Below, piece after piece: positions 1 to 7,853 of a stretch of DNA of 64,000 nt. A program made the translations under genes and the position numbers. Source of the stretch: Microbulbifer pacificus. Its GTDB lineage: Bacteria; Pseudomonadota; Gammaproteobacteria; Pseudomonadales; Cellvibrionaceae. A model generated the notes under the pieces. The model was not told the origin of the DNA. It worked only from the letters and a program-made list of their open reading frames with translations, and did no database searches. The stretch lies in NCBI RefSeq assembly GCF_033723955.1, contig NZ_CP137555.1, forward strand, positions 434,001 through 498,000, read 5' to 3'. Every line of letters begins with the position of its first letter. The stretch's first letter is position 1.

Positions 1-1
1 G

Positions 2-247
2 CCCTACGAGCAGTTCATGCGCGACTGGGACACCCGCAATAACAACGAGCCGTTCTGGGGCACGCTGCACGACCTGGATCTGTTCGAGGCGATGGAACAG
101 GCCGGATTTGCACGAGAAAACATCACCACCCACGGCCTGTTCGCGGTGGTGGATGAAACCCTGTTTCCCAGTGCCGCCAAGGCGGCGGCAGACAGCGAAG
201 ACTACGGGCGCAAGCCGGCTTGGCATACCTATATCGCCAGCAAGTGA
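2..247 (+). CDS. C-terminal fragment of a protein, possibly a SAM-dependent methyltransferase
   Basis: The reading frame is open from the left edge of the window, so only the last 81 residues are seen. The visible part, with an aromatic and acidic stretch around YEQFMRDWDTRNNNEPFWG and the segment LHDLDLFEAMEQAGF, resembles the C-terminal end of class I methyltransferases. No SAM-binding motif is in view, so the function is a guess. It is followed after 39 bases by a small coiled-coil gene on the same strand, so the two may be co-transcribed. Confidence 0.5.
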   Translation, partial: PYEQFMRDWDTRNNNEPFWGTLHDLDLFEAMEQAGFARENITTHGLFAVVDETLFPSAAKAAADSEDYGRKPAWHTYIASK

Positions 248-286
248 TACGCAACGACGACCCAAGGAATGATGCGGAGTAAGGCC

Positions 287-682
287 ATGACCATTGACCC
301 GATCGACATGGCGGGCACCAAGGCCCGGGGCAAGCGCCCGGTGTTTTTCAAGGACGCGGATACCGATCGACTGCTATCGATGCTGATGGCGCTCGCCGGA
401 GAACTCGCGGTCGCCCGCGAGCGGATCGATACGCTTGAACGCCTGCTGCAAGCCCGCGAGCTGCTGCAACGTACCGATATTGAAAACTACGAGCCCGACA
501 CCGCGGCCGCCCGCGAACGCGGCCTCTGGCACCAGGAATTTATCGCGCGAATTCTGCGGGTGATCCAGCAGGAAATCGAACAGTTCGACGAAGACCGCGA
601 AGCCCGGCAGCAGGCGCGCAAGGAAAATGTCAGTGCGACCACGGAGCTCGAGGAACTTATCGAAGAGCTGGCAAGTAATTGA
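287..682 (+). CDS. Small coiled-coil hypothetical protein
   Basis: About 131 residues with no signal peptide or membrane segment. The middle (residues about 25 to 65) and the end are rich in Glu, Arg and Leu and look coiled-coil. I do not recognise a family. Three in-frame ATGs lie close together (269, 272, 287); the last is preceded by GGAG at a good distance and was chosen. The gene ends 28 bases before a strong terminator hairpin. Cytosolic location is inferred. Confidence 0.6.
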   Translation: MTIDPIDMAGTKARGKRPVFFKDADTDRLLSMLMALAGELAVARERIDTLERLLQARELLQRTDIENYEPDTAAARERGLWHQEFIARILRVIQQEIEQFDEDREARQQARKENVSATTELEELIEELASN

Positions 683-710
683 GACCTGATCACTTCCGCA
701 AAAACCAAAA

Positions 711-737
711 AGCCCTGCAAATTTGCAGGGCTTTTTT
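711..737. terminator. Bidirectional intrinsic terminator
   Basis: A perfect inverted repeat AGCCCTGCAA/TTTGCAGGGCT is followed by six T on the plus strand and preceded by A-runs, so it also has T-runs on the minus strand. It sits between two convergent genes and probably ends both the plus-strand small gene and the long minus-strand operon. Confidence 0.85.
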
Positions 738-764
738 CATGCCTACCGTTCAGGCAGTAATTGG

Positions 765-1586
765 TTACTTCTCCGGCCAGCGAAATTGCGCGCGGCGCCG
801 TTCGAGAAAAGCGGCACTGCCCTCGCGGAAATCACCGCCGGAAAACGCGTCGTCAAACGCTTGTCGCAATGTTGCTTCATCGATTTCAGATTCACCGCCA
901 TGCCCAGTGAGATAATCCAGCGTGGCCTTGGTCCAGCGCAGGGAATACTGGGAGTTTTCCAGCAGGCTCCGCACCAGCTCGCCCTCTTTGCTTTCCAACG
1001 TGGGAGCTTCTGCCAGGTGCTGCACCAGCCCGATCTGCTGCGCCCGCGCAGCGGAAACCGGCAACCCCGTCAGCAACATATCCCGCGCATTGGCCGCACC
1101 GACAACATTCACCAGTCGCCGGGTGTCCAGCAGGCTGTAGAGAACGCCCAGCTTCGCCGGCGTGATGGCAAACGTCGCCGCGCTATCAGCCAGGCGAATA
1201 TCGCAGGCCAGCGCCAAACCACAACCGCCGCCATAACAGGCACCGCGGATGACCGCCAGTGTTGGGCGCGGCAGCTGCTCAAGCTTAAGCTGCACGTTGC
1301 GGATCAGTGCATTCTGCCGGCGCATTTCGGACGGGTTTTCCATGGCGGCGGTCAGTTCATCGATATTGGCACCGGCACAAAAGGCCCGCTTTCCGGCGCC
1401 GGTGACTAACACCGCGCGAATGCCATTATCTTCGGTCACGCGATCGAGTAGATCGGACAACTGTTGCCACATGGCCACCGTCATCGCATTGCGCTGGGCA
1501 GGGTTGTCGATGGTGATCCGCGCCAGGCCGCCTTCGATGGCAAAGCCAATTTTTGCGGTCGAAACCTGAGGTGCTTCCGTTGTCAT
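765..1586 (-). CDS. Crotonase-fold enoyl-CoA hydratase/isomerase family protein with atypical active site
   Basis: 273 residues, the usual length for the crotonase family. The oxyanion-hole segments are clear: AFCAGANIDEL near residues 69-78 and RGACYGGGCGLA near 114-125. The two glutamates that hydrate or isomerise in classical enoyl-CoA hydratase are absent: the GGGCEL glutamate is Gly (about 123) and the PE glutamate is Ala in TPAKLG. It is therefore probably not a standard 2-enoyl-CoA hydratase but a crotonase doing another acyl-CoA reaction (isomerase, decarboxylase, hydrolase or C-C lyase). It is the last gene of the leftward operon and starts 24 bases after the amidase stop. ATG at 1586 is preceded by GGGGGAGAGGGAAGG. 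Confidence 0.85.
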   Translation of the reverse strand: MTTEAPQVSTAKIGFAIEGGLARITIDNPAQRNAMTVAMWQQLSDLLDRVTEDNGIRAVLVTGAGKRAFCAGANIDELTAAMENPSEMRRQNALIRNVQLKLEQLPRPTLAVIRGACYGGGCGLALACDIRLADSAATFAITPAKLGVLYSLLDTRRLVNVVGAANARDMLLTGLPVSAARAQQIGLVQHLAEAPTLESKEGELVRSLLENSQYSLRWTKATLDYLTGHGGESEIDEATLRQAFDDAFSGGDFREGSAAFLERRRAQFRWPEK

Positions 1587-1609
1587 CCTTCCCTCTCCCC
1601 CGCCTGACT

Positions 1610-2977
1610 TCACGCCATCTCGTTATAGGTACTGGACTTGCTGTGCAGCCACTGCTCCAACGCAACGCAGGTATCCAGCAATGCAGTTTCCGCACCCGCA
1701 CGGGCAATAATCTGTACACCGAATGGCAAGCCGTCACCGGACACACCCAACGGAATACTCGCCGCCGCCAGCCCCGCCATATTTACACACGCGGTGAGAT
1801 TGGCCTGATTCACCGGTGCGACCTGGCTAAATGGAAACGCGGTCTGCAATGTGGTCGGCGTCAGCAGGAAATCTACATCCTGCAATTGCCCGCGCAGCCA
1901 GTTTCCCGCCGTTTCAACCACGTCCTGAGCGCGGACCAGGTCCGGTGCGCTGCGCGCAGCGCCCCACTGCAACAAGCGCTGCAACTCATCGGAAAACAGC
2001 GCGGGCATCTGTGACAATTCATCTGCGAAGGTGACATTGGCCTCAGCCTCGCACATCAACAGGCCTGCACGCCGAAACGCCGAGAAATCGGTCTCTGCGA
2101 ATTTCCTACGACGCTGAACGGCGCCCGGCAATGCGTCCGCAAATCGCCGAAACGCCGCAGAAATATCTGCGGCCACACCCAACTGTTCAAAGTCGCCTAC
2201 AAGCGCCCAGTGTGTGGACGCCAGATCGGCGCGACCGAAAGCATCTTCTCCACCTGCGTCCTGTAAAAATGGCCAGAGTGCACGCAGGTCCCGGCTCGAA
2301 CGCGCCAGGGGGCCAACGGTATCGAGCTGCCGGCACAGTCGGGTGACACCATTGGTACTCACCGAATCCCGCCCCGGCTTGAGTCCACTGACACCACAGT
2401 AACTGGCGGGAATACGCACCGAGCCCATGGTGTCGGTTCCCAAGGCGAAGGCGCAGAGCCCTGCCGCTACCGCTGCAGCGGAGCCACCACTGGAGCCTCC
2501 GGGGGTAAAACCCGCGCGCAACGGATTCTCACAGCGCCCCCAGTGGGGGTTGTCGTTGGTGGCGCCGAGGGCAATTTCGTGCATGTTCAACTTGCCCAGC
2601 ACAATCAGCCCAGCCGCACGCAAGCGCGCGACGACCGCAGCATCCTCCCTCGCGATAGGTGCTACACCGCGGTAGCCAAGGCCATTGGCTGTCGGCATGC
2701 CGGCCACGTCGATGTTGTCTTTCACCGCAACGGTCAACCCATCGAACGGGGATAAGGTTTGCCCCATCCTCCGCCGTACATCGGCTGCCCGCGCCGCATT
2801 CATTGCACCTTCGCGGTCCAGGTAAACATACGCGTTGATGCTGTCCTTACTGCGTGTAATTGCAGCGAGGGTGCGCGCGGTCAGCGCCTGAATACTGAAC
2901 TCGCCCCGTTGCAGGCATGCCGCCAGCTCCGTCGCATCCTTGCTCAGCAAGTCATCACAAATGCCACTTTGAAACAT
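1610..2977 (-). CDS. Amidase signature family hydrolase
   Basis: About 455 residues. It carries the Ser-cisSer-Lys triad of the amidase signature family: Lys in VAVKDNID, the GGSSGGS loop, and the nucleophile Ser in DTMGSVRIPAS. The family usually has DTGGS or DIGGS, so Met at this oxyanion position is unusual and may alter substrate fit. Members hydrolyse C-N amide bonds in small molecules or in misacylated tRNA; there is no GatB or GatC here, so a catabolic amidase is more likely. ATG 2977 follows GGAAAAAG; a TTG at 3016 or ATG at 3004 would overlap or abut the upstream CoA ligase gene. In this operon it may open a cyclic imide or a substituted amide (inference). Confidence 0.88.
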   Translation of the reverse strand: MFQSGICDDLLSKDATELAACLQRGEFSIQALTARTLAAITRSKDSINAYVYLDREGAMNAARAADVRRRMGQTLSPFDGLTVAVKDNIDVAGMPTANGLGYRGVAPIAREDAAVVARLRAAGLIVLGKLNMHEIALGATNDNPHWGRCENPLRAGFTPGGSSGGSAAAVAAGLCAFALGTDTMGSVRIPASYCGVSGLKPGRDSVSTNGVTRLCRQLDTVGPLARSSRDLRALWPFLQDAGGEDAFGRADLASTHWALVGDFEQLGVAADISAAFRRFADALPGAVQRRRKFAETDFSAFRRAGLLMCEAEANVTFADELSQMPALFSDELQRLLQWGAARSAPDLVRAQDVVETAGNWLRGQLQDVDFLLTPTTLQTAFPFSQVAPVNQANLTACVNMAGLAAASIPLGVSGDGLPFGVQIIARAGAETALLDTCVALEQWLHSKSSTYNEMA

Positions 2978-3008
2978 AGGCTTTTTCCGAAGAAGAAAAC
3001 GCATAGAT

Positions 3009-4409
3009 TCAGTCAAACCGCCGGTCGATCAACCGCAACGGTTTCTGCCTGCGGTCGATCTCGGTCCACTGTGCAGTACCGCCGGCGGCCACCGGTTCCA
3101 CTCCCACTTCGATACCCAGCTTGCGTTTGAGTAGTTCCGCGCAGTGTACGGCAATTGCCGAATGCTGCTCCGTCGCCACACCCAGCTCCACCAACACCGT
3201 CAGGGTCTCGCGGCCGCTGTCGTCCCGCTCGGCAATACACACATATTCGCCGGTAAAACCCTCCAGCTCCGCCAGCATGCCGCCGATGCCGTGGGGATAC
3301 ACATTGATACCGCGCAGCTTGACCATATTGTCGGAGCGGCCGAGAAAACCGCGTATGCGCCTGAACGGCAGCTGGAACGGGTTTTCTCCGGGAATCTCCG
3401 AAGAGATATCACAGGTATTGAAGCGGATCACCGGGTAAATATCGTCCTTGTACAGGCAGGTGACCACCATATTACCGGTGTCCCCGGCGGCCACGGGTCG
3501 CCCGCTTTCTACATCGAGCAGCTCCAGGTAGTGGGCATCTTCCCACACGTACAGACCGTTCTGGTCCGGGCCTTCTGCGGCGATACAGCCGGTATCCGCC
3601 ACCCCGTACCAGTCGTAAAGCTTGGCGCCGCCCCAGGCTTCGCTCAATGCCGCGCGGGTTTCCTGACCGAGGTGGCCAATGATCATGTCGATGCGCAGGT
3701 CTTCGCCCGGCGTCAGGCCCATTTCTTCCGCGACACTGGCGAGCTTCTTGATGTAGTCCGCAAAGCCCACCAGCACATTCACACCAAAATCCCGCATCAA
3801 TTGCACTTGCTGCGCAGAGCGGGTTTCCAGGCCGGTACCGGCGGACAGAAACAGCGCATTGGTATAGCGTGTTACCGCCTCGCGGATATAGTGCCCGCCA
3901 TTGATCATGCCGTGGCCGTAGGTGGACTGCACCGTCGCCGCGGGCTTCAGCCCCATAAAGCGGTAGGCCCGCGCCACCAGCATGGCCTGAATCTCGCGAC
4001 CGCGCGGGCCAAAAATGATCGGCTGCGGCCGACCTGTGGTACCACTGGTGGTATGGAACACAATCGGCGGCCGCTTCTCCGGCGCCAACCCTTCCAGCCC
4101 GCTGAAATCGCCGATGGGCGGGAACTGCTCCACGCTGTGCATGATGTCGGATTTGGAAAAGACCGGCAGTTTTTCGATGTCATCGAGACTGCGGATATCA
4201 CCGGGTTCTACGCCGGTCTCGCCCCACAAACGCTGGTAAAACGGAATCTGCCAGCCGCGCGCCACCAGTTTCAGAAAGCGCTGGTTCTGCAGTTCCCGCA
4301 GCGCGTCCCGCGACATACCGGCGTAGGTTTCCAGAAAGGCGTCACCCAGCGGATAGTCCGCCAGCGCCTGCTGCACATCAAAACTCTCGAAATAACTTGG
4401 GTAAGGCAT
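3009..4409 (-). CDS. PaaK-like adenylate-forming CoA ligase
   Basis: 466 residues, like phenylacetate-CoA ligase. The AMP-binding P-loop TSGTTGRPQP is at residues 121-130, YDWYGVADTG forms the adenine/substrate region, and the C-terminal domain has the family's GRSDNMVKLRGINVYP hinge. It should activate a carboxylic acid to its CoA thioester using ATP. Typical PaaK partners for aromatic ring catabolism (paaABC epoxidase) are missing, so the substrate is probably another organic acid made by the neighbouring hydro-lyases. It lies in the middle of the leftward operon, with a 48-base gap to the upstream PrpD gene. Confidence 0.88.
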   Translation of the reverse strand: MPYPSYFESFDVQQALADYPLGDAFLETYAGMSRDALRELQNQRFLKLVARGWQIPFYQRLWGETGVEPGDIRSLDDIEKLPVFSKSDIMHSVEQFPPIGDFSGLEGLAPEKRPPIVFHTTSGTTGRPQPIIFGPRGREIQAMLVARAYRFMGLKPAATVQSTYGHGMINGGHYIREAVTRYTNALFLSAGTGLETRSAQQVQLMRDFGVNVLVGFADYIKKLASVAEEMGLTPGEDLRIDMIIGHLGQETRAALSEAWGGAKLYDWYGVADTGCIAAEGPDQNGLYVWEDAHYLELLDVESGRPVAAGDTGNMVVTCLYKDDIYPVIRFNTCDISSEIPGENPFQLPFRRIRGFLGRSDNMVKLRGINVYPHGIGGMLAELEGFTGEYVCIAERDDSGRETLTVLVELGVATEQHSAIAVHCAELLKRKLGIEVGVEPVAAGGTAQWTEIDRRQKPLRLIDRRFD

Positions 4410-4457
4410 GAAAAACCCGCGCTCGCTTCCAGTGGTTATCTTTAAATGGCCATCGAA

Positions 4458-5852
4458 TCAGATCATTGCTTCGACCGGTTGCCGTATGGCCGCCAGCAAC
4501 CCGGTTAATTCCGCAACAGATTCCAGTGAATCCAGCCGATCTATCCGGGCAATGATCGCGTGTGCGTTCTCGCTATCGAACGGCGTACGCGCCGAGACCA
4601 GGCAGCGCTGGAATTTGTCTAGCTGTCGCGCCCGGTCCAGAGGGTTTTCCGGATGACCGAGGATTGCCGCCATTTCCAGGCAATACTCGGTGCCGCCCTT
4701 GAGTTGCACGGTCACAGTCTGCGGCGCCAGTGCATTGGGGTCGTTACTGGCGGAAGGCACCATCATGACGCGCGCCGCCAATGCCCGGCGCTGCGGGTCG
4801 GACAGTGCCGCGGAATCAAAATCTTCCACCCCCACGTCGCCATACAGTAACAGCGTTGCTGCCACATAACCGATACACAGCCGCGCATAGTTCACGCTCA
4901 TTCCGGGCTGCATCGGGCGGTCCACCAGGCGGCGTACCAACGGCGGCGCCTCGATACGCACAGCTTCGATATCCGTTGCGGAAAAACCGTGGGCCGCACG
5001 CAACTGCATCAGTGCATCAAGGGTGCCGTGTGCCGCGCGCCCGGTGGGAAACGGTTTGTGGCTGACGCGGCAGATCTGCCACTCGCGACCGAGCCGTGAA
5101 AAAGCATCCGCGGCGTTACCGTCGGATTCCATGATCGAGAAGTAGCCAAAATCGCCGCTCAGAAAGCGACGCGGGCCTACCAGACCGAACCCCGCCATAT
5201 CTGCTGCGGTGACTGCATTGCGCGCATTGAAGGCCACCTGCATCGGCAGTACCGCCACGCCTTCAGTGTGCGCCTGCATGGTACCGCCGGTCTGGCTGTA
5301 AGCGATGGACATGGCCTGCAGGATTTTCTCGCGGTCGTAGCCGCGCAATTTGGCAATGCCCGCAGCGGCGCCAATACAGCCCGCCGTTCCGGGTCGGAAG
5401 AAGCGCATGGGTTTGCTGGCACTCATTCCCAGCACCGTGGCCACATCCACCGCCAGCGCCACGGCCAGCAGCAGAGAGCGGCCATCCACCTTTCGCGCCT
5501 CGGCATCCGCCAGTAGCGACGACAGGATCACTGCCATCGGATGCACCACCGCGTGCTCGTGCACGCAATCGAATTCCTGATTGTGGATCTGGAAGGCATT
5601 CACCATCGCCGCATGGGCAACCGGCAGGCGCGCGCCTGTACCCCAAACGGTGGCCATGCTCTCTTTTTCAGTGCTGCCCCACCCTTCTGCAGCCCGCAGA
5701 AGTTCGGCCGCCAATTCAAGGCGCGAACCGCTGATGCCAACACCGATCGAATCGAGAATAAATGTCTTGCACGCGCCTAATGCTGCTGGGTCCAGGTGAT
5801 GAAATTCTGCCCCGGCAACATGCTCGACCAGCTGCTGTTCGTACTCAGGCAC
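4458..5852 (-). CDS. MmgE/PrpD family hydro-lyase (second copy)
   Basis: 464 residues, the usual size for the MmgE/PrpD family, whose members include 2-methylcitrate dehydratase and cis-aconitate decarboxylase. Family landmarks are the N-terminal DSIGVGISG helix, GAAAGIAKLRG and the long all-helical domain. GTG at 5852 was chosen because GGGAG lies six bases upstream and the start overlaps the stop of the previous PrpD gene by eight bases, suggesting translational coupling; a TTG further upstream is possible. The two adjacent PrpD genes are divergent in sequence, so they are old paralogues rather than a recent duplication. Confidence 0.85.
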   Translation of the reverse strand: MPEYEQQLVEHVAGAEFHHLDPAALGACKTFILDSIGVGISGSRLELAAELLRAAEGWGSTEKESMATVWGTGARLPVAHAAMVNAFQIHNQEFDCVHEHAVVHPMAVILSSLLADAEARKVDGRSLLLAVALAVDVATVLGMSASKPMRFFRPGTAGCIGAAAGIAKLRGYDREKILQAMSIAYSQTGGTMQAHTEGVAVLPMQVAFNARNAVTAADMAGFGLVGPRRFLSGDFGYFSIMESDGNAADAFSRLGREWQICRVSHKPFPTGRAAHGTLDALMQLRAAHGFSATDIEAVRIEAPPLVRRLVDRPMQPGMSVNYARLCIGYVAATLLLYGDVGVEDFDSAALSDPQRRALAARVMMVPSASNDPNALAPQTVTVQLKGGTEYCLEMAAILGHPENPLDRARQLDKFQRCLVSARTPFDSENAHAIIARIDRLDSLESVAELTGLLAAIRQPVEAMI

Positions 5853-7206
5853 AATTCGCTCCCAGTGCGCGCAGCGCGGCAAACAAGTTGCCGAGTTCCT
5901 TTTGCTTGACCAGGTTCAAGCCGATTTCAATCACGTCCTCCGCGCACTCTTTACTGACCGCAGCCGCGCTAAACAGCATACGCGCCTTGGTGACGATGTC
6001 CTCTTGTGTCATCGGCCACTCGGGATCGCCCCAGGCATCCCGCAAAATAATGTTCAGCACCGTATCGTCATTCAGCGTCACCAGTGCCGTCGCGCCAAAA
6101 TGGCCCGGGTAAGCGCGATCGTGTTCCTCATCCAGCACTACGGATACTATCTCCCGCAGCGCAACCACTTCCGACCGCTGCAGATAATCGCTTTCGAAGT
6201 GGGCAATGGTCGGCTTCCCGTGCAGCAGCGTAATGGCGGCACAGTGCTGCAGGCTGAAACGCGCCTCCGCCGGAGTCTTTGGCTGGGGCCGATCGCAGAA
6301 CTGCAGTGCATCGGAATACGTGCTTATCTGCAGCGAGCGGATGTCTGTATGGGAAATTTCACCCAGTGCACGCACCGCATCGATCGCCGGATGGGTGTGG
6401 CGACAAGCGGGCCAGGGTTTGAAACTGCACTGGAAAATCAGCCAGTTATCGACTCCGTTGTCGACCACGGCGAGTGGCATGGCCTGGGGGGAGGTCGCGG
6501 CAAAAAAGCCCTGGGTACCCTCCAACAGACTCGCCGGCCCGCGCAGGTTGCTTGCAGCCAGTAGTGCCGCCTGCACGCCGGCCTGCGCAGCACCGGCGTT
6601 GTGCAGCGGTTTGGTGTCCACCGCTTCGTGGCGCATCTGCCAGAAACCGCCGGTGCGGCTGCCGGCATTGGCGAGCGCCCACACGGTCTGCTCCGGATCG
6701 AGATTCAGTAATTTTGCCGCGGCCGCGGCAGCACCAAAGGAGCCACACGTAGAGGTGTTGTGATACAGCGCGTAATGATCTCGGCCGAGCGCGCGGCCGA
6801 TGCGGATCATCGCCTCGTAGCCCACCACAATGGCTTCCAGTAATGCCTTCGGTGTTGCTCGTACCATCTCTGCGACAACCAGCGCGGCGGGCACGATGAC
6901 CGGACCCGGGTGCAGGGTAGAAGTCCGGTGCACGTCGTCCATCTCGGCGATGCTGCCGAGTGTGCCGTGGTATTGCAGCGCATCCTGCCAGCTGCTGTCG
7001 AGTCCGCCGAGATTCCAGTATTCGCCTTTTGCGCCCCACTGGATCAGGTAATTTCGCAGCTTTGTCGCCACTTCACTGCGCGCGCCGTAGGCGGCACAGC
7101 CGAGCCAGTCGAGCAGGTGCTGTTGCGCCCGCTCCAGCGTCGCGCCGTCGATGTCACGTGCGAGCAGACTTACCAGCTGCTGCAGTAGCGTTGGGGGAAA
7201 CTTCAC
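5845..7206 (-). CDS. MmgE/PrpD family hydro-lyase (first copy)
   Basis: 453 residues with MmgE/PrpD features: LLDWLGCAAYG near the N terminus, EMDDVHRTSTLHPGPVIVPA (the region of the family's active-site His and Asp), GAAAAAAKLLNLD and the FKPWPACRHTHPAIDA segment. It would hydrate or dehydrate a tricarboxylate or methylcitrate-like acid. The start is GTG at 7206: GGAAGGAG lies seven bases upstream and GTGA overlaps the leuD-like stop by three bases, a classic coupling arrangement. Its place next to LeuCD-like genes suggests consecutive hydration and dehydration steps on a branched di- or tricarboxylic acid. Confidence 0.87.
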   Translation of the reverse strand: MKFPPTLLQQLVSLLARDIDGATLERAQQHLLDWLGCAAYGARSEVATKLRNYLIQWGAKGEYWNLGGLDSSWQDALQYHGTLGSIAEMDDVHRTSTLHPGPVIVPAALVVAEMVRATPKALLEAIVVGYEAMIRIGRALGRDHYALYHNTSTCGSFGAAAAAAKLLNLDPEQTVWALANAGSRTGGFWQMRHEAVDTKPLHNAGAAQAGVQAALLAASNLRGPASLLEGTQGFFAATSPQAMPLAVVDNGVDNWLIFQCSFKPWPACRHTHPAIDAVRALGEISHTDIRSLQISTYSDALQFCDRPQPKTPAEARFSLQHCAAITLLHGKPTIAHFESDYLQRSEVVALREIVSVVLDEEHDRAYPGHFGATALVTLNDDTVLNIILRDAWGDPEWPMTQEDIVTKARMLFSAAAVSKECAEDVIEIGLNLVKQKELGNLFAALRALGANCA

Positions 7207-7853
7207 AACAGCACTCCTTCCACACAATCTTCCATCGGTGCATAGGCCCAGGCGCGCGCTTTGCGCCGCGCCTGTTCAAAAACATCGATCTCCTTGCGCT
7301 GCCGCAGGGTCAGCGCAATCGGGTCCAGGCCATTTAACAGCAGGTATCGCGCGCTTTCTTCCAACGAAAACGGCCACAGCAAATCACCGCACCGCACCAG
7401 GCAGCACTGCAGGTCGATGGTGACCTGATTGTTTTGCGGGTCCTGCTGTACCCGTTCCGCCAGCGCCTCAATACTGTGCTCATCGAGACGGACCGGCAAA
7501 ATCCCGTTGCGAATACAGTTGGTGTGAAATATGGCCCCGAAGCCGCTGGCGACCACTGCGCGAATACCATATTCCGCCAGTGCCCAAACCGCGTGCTCGC
7601 GGGAAGACCCGCAGCCAAAATTGTCTAGGGCAACAAGAATTGATGTCCCGGTGTACTCGGGCTGGTTGAGGACAAACGCCGGATTACGTTCACGACCGCC
7701 GGGCAAGGTGTAGCGCCAGCCGGCAAACAGCCCCTCGCCGAGACCGCGCTTGGATACCCGTTTCATCTCCCGCGATGGAATGATCGCATCCGTGTCGATG
7801 TTGCGTCGCAGCAGAGGCGCGGCAATGCCGGTGTGGGTTACGAACGGCTTCAT
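7203..7853 (-). CDS. leuD-like: LeuD-like small subunit of an aconitase-family hydro-lyase
   Basis: 216 residues, close to LeuD (about 200). It has NIDTDAIIPSR, the swivelling-domain FGCGSSREHAVWAL motif and GFGAIFHTNCIRNG. It pairs with the large subunit encoded just upstream; ATG overlaps that gene's stop by four bases (ATGA). No leuA or leuB is present, so leucine biosynthesis is not implied by context. The same two-subunit architecture is used by dimethylmaleate hydratase and other alkylmalate hydro-lyases, which would fit a catabolic operon. Confidence 0.9.
   Translation of the reverse strand: MKPFVTHTGIAAPLLRRNIDTDAIIPSREMKRVSKRGLGEGLFAGWRYTLPGGRERNPAFVLNQPEYTGTSILVALDNFGCGSSREHAVWALAEYGIRAVVASGFGAIFHTNCIRNGILPVRLDEHSIEALAERVQQDPQNNQVTIDLQCCLVRCGDLLWPFSLEESARYLLLNGLDPIALTLRQRKEIDVFEQARRKARAWAYAPMEDCVEGVLL

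Noticed and set aside
3144..4445. Long plus-strand open frame opposite the CoA ligase gene
   Set aside because: It mirrors a clear PaaK-like gene, has low-complexity composition typical of antisense GC-rich frames, and no ribosome site.
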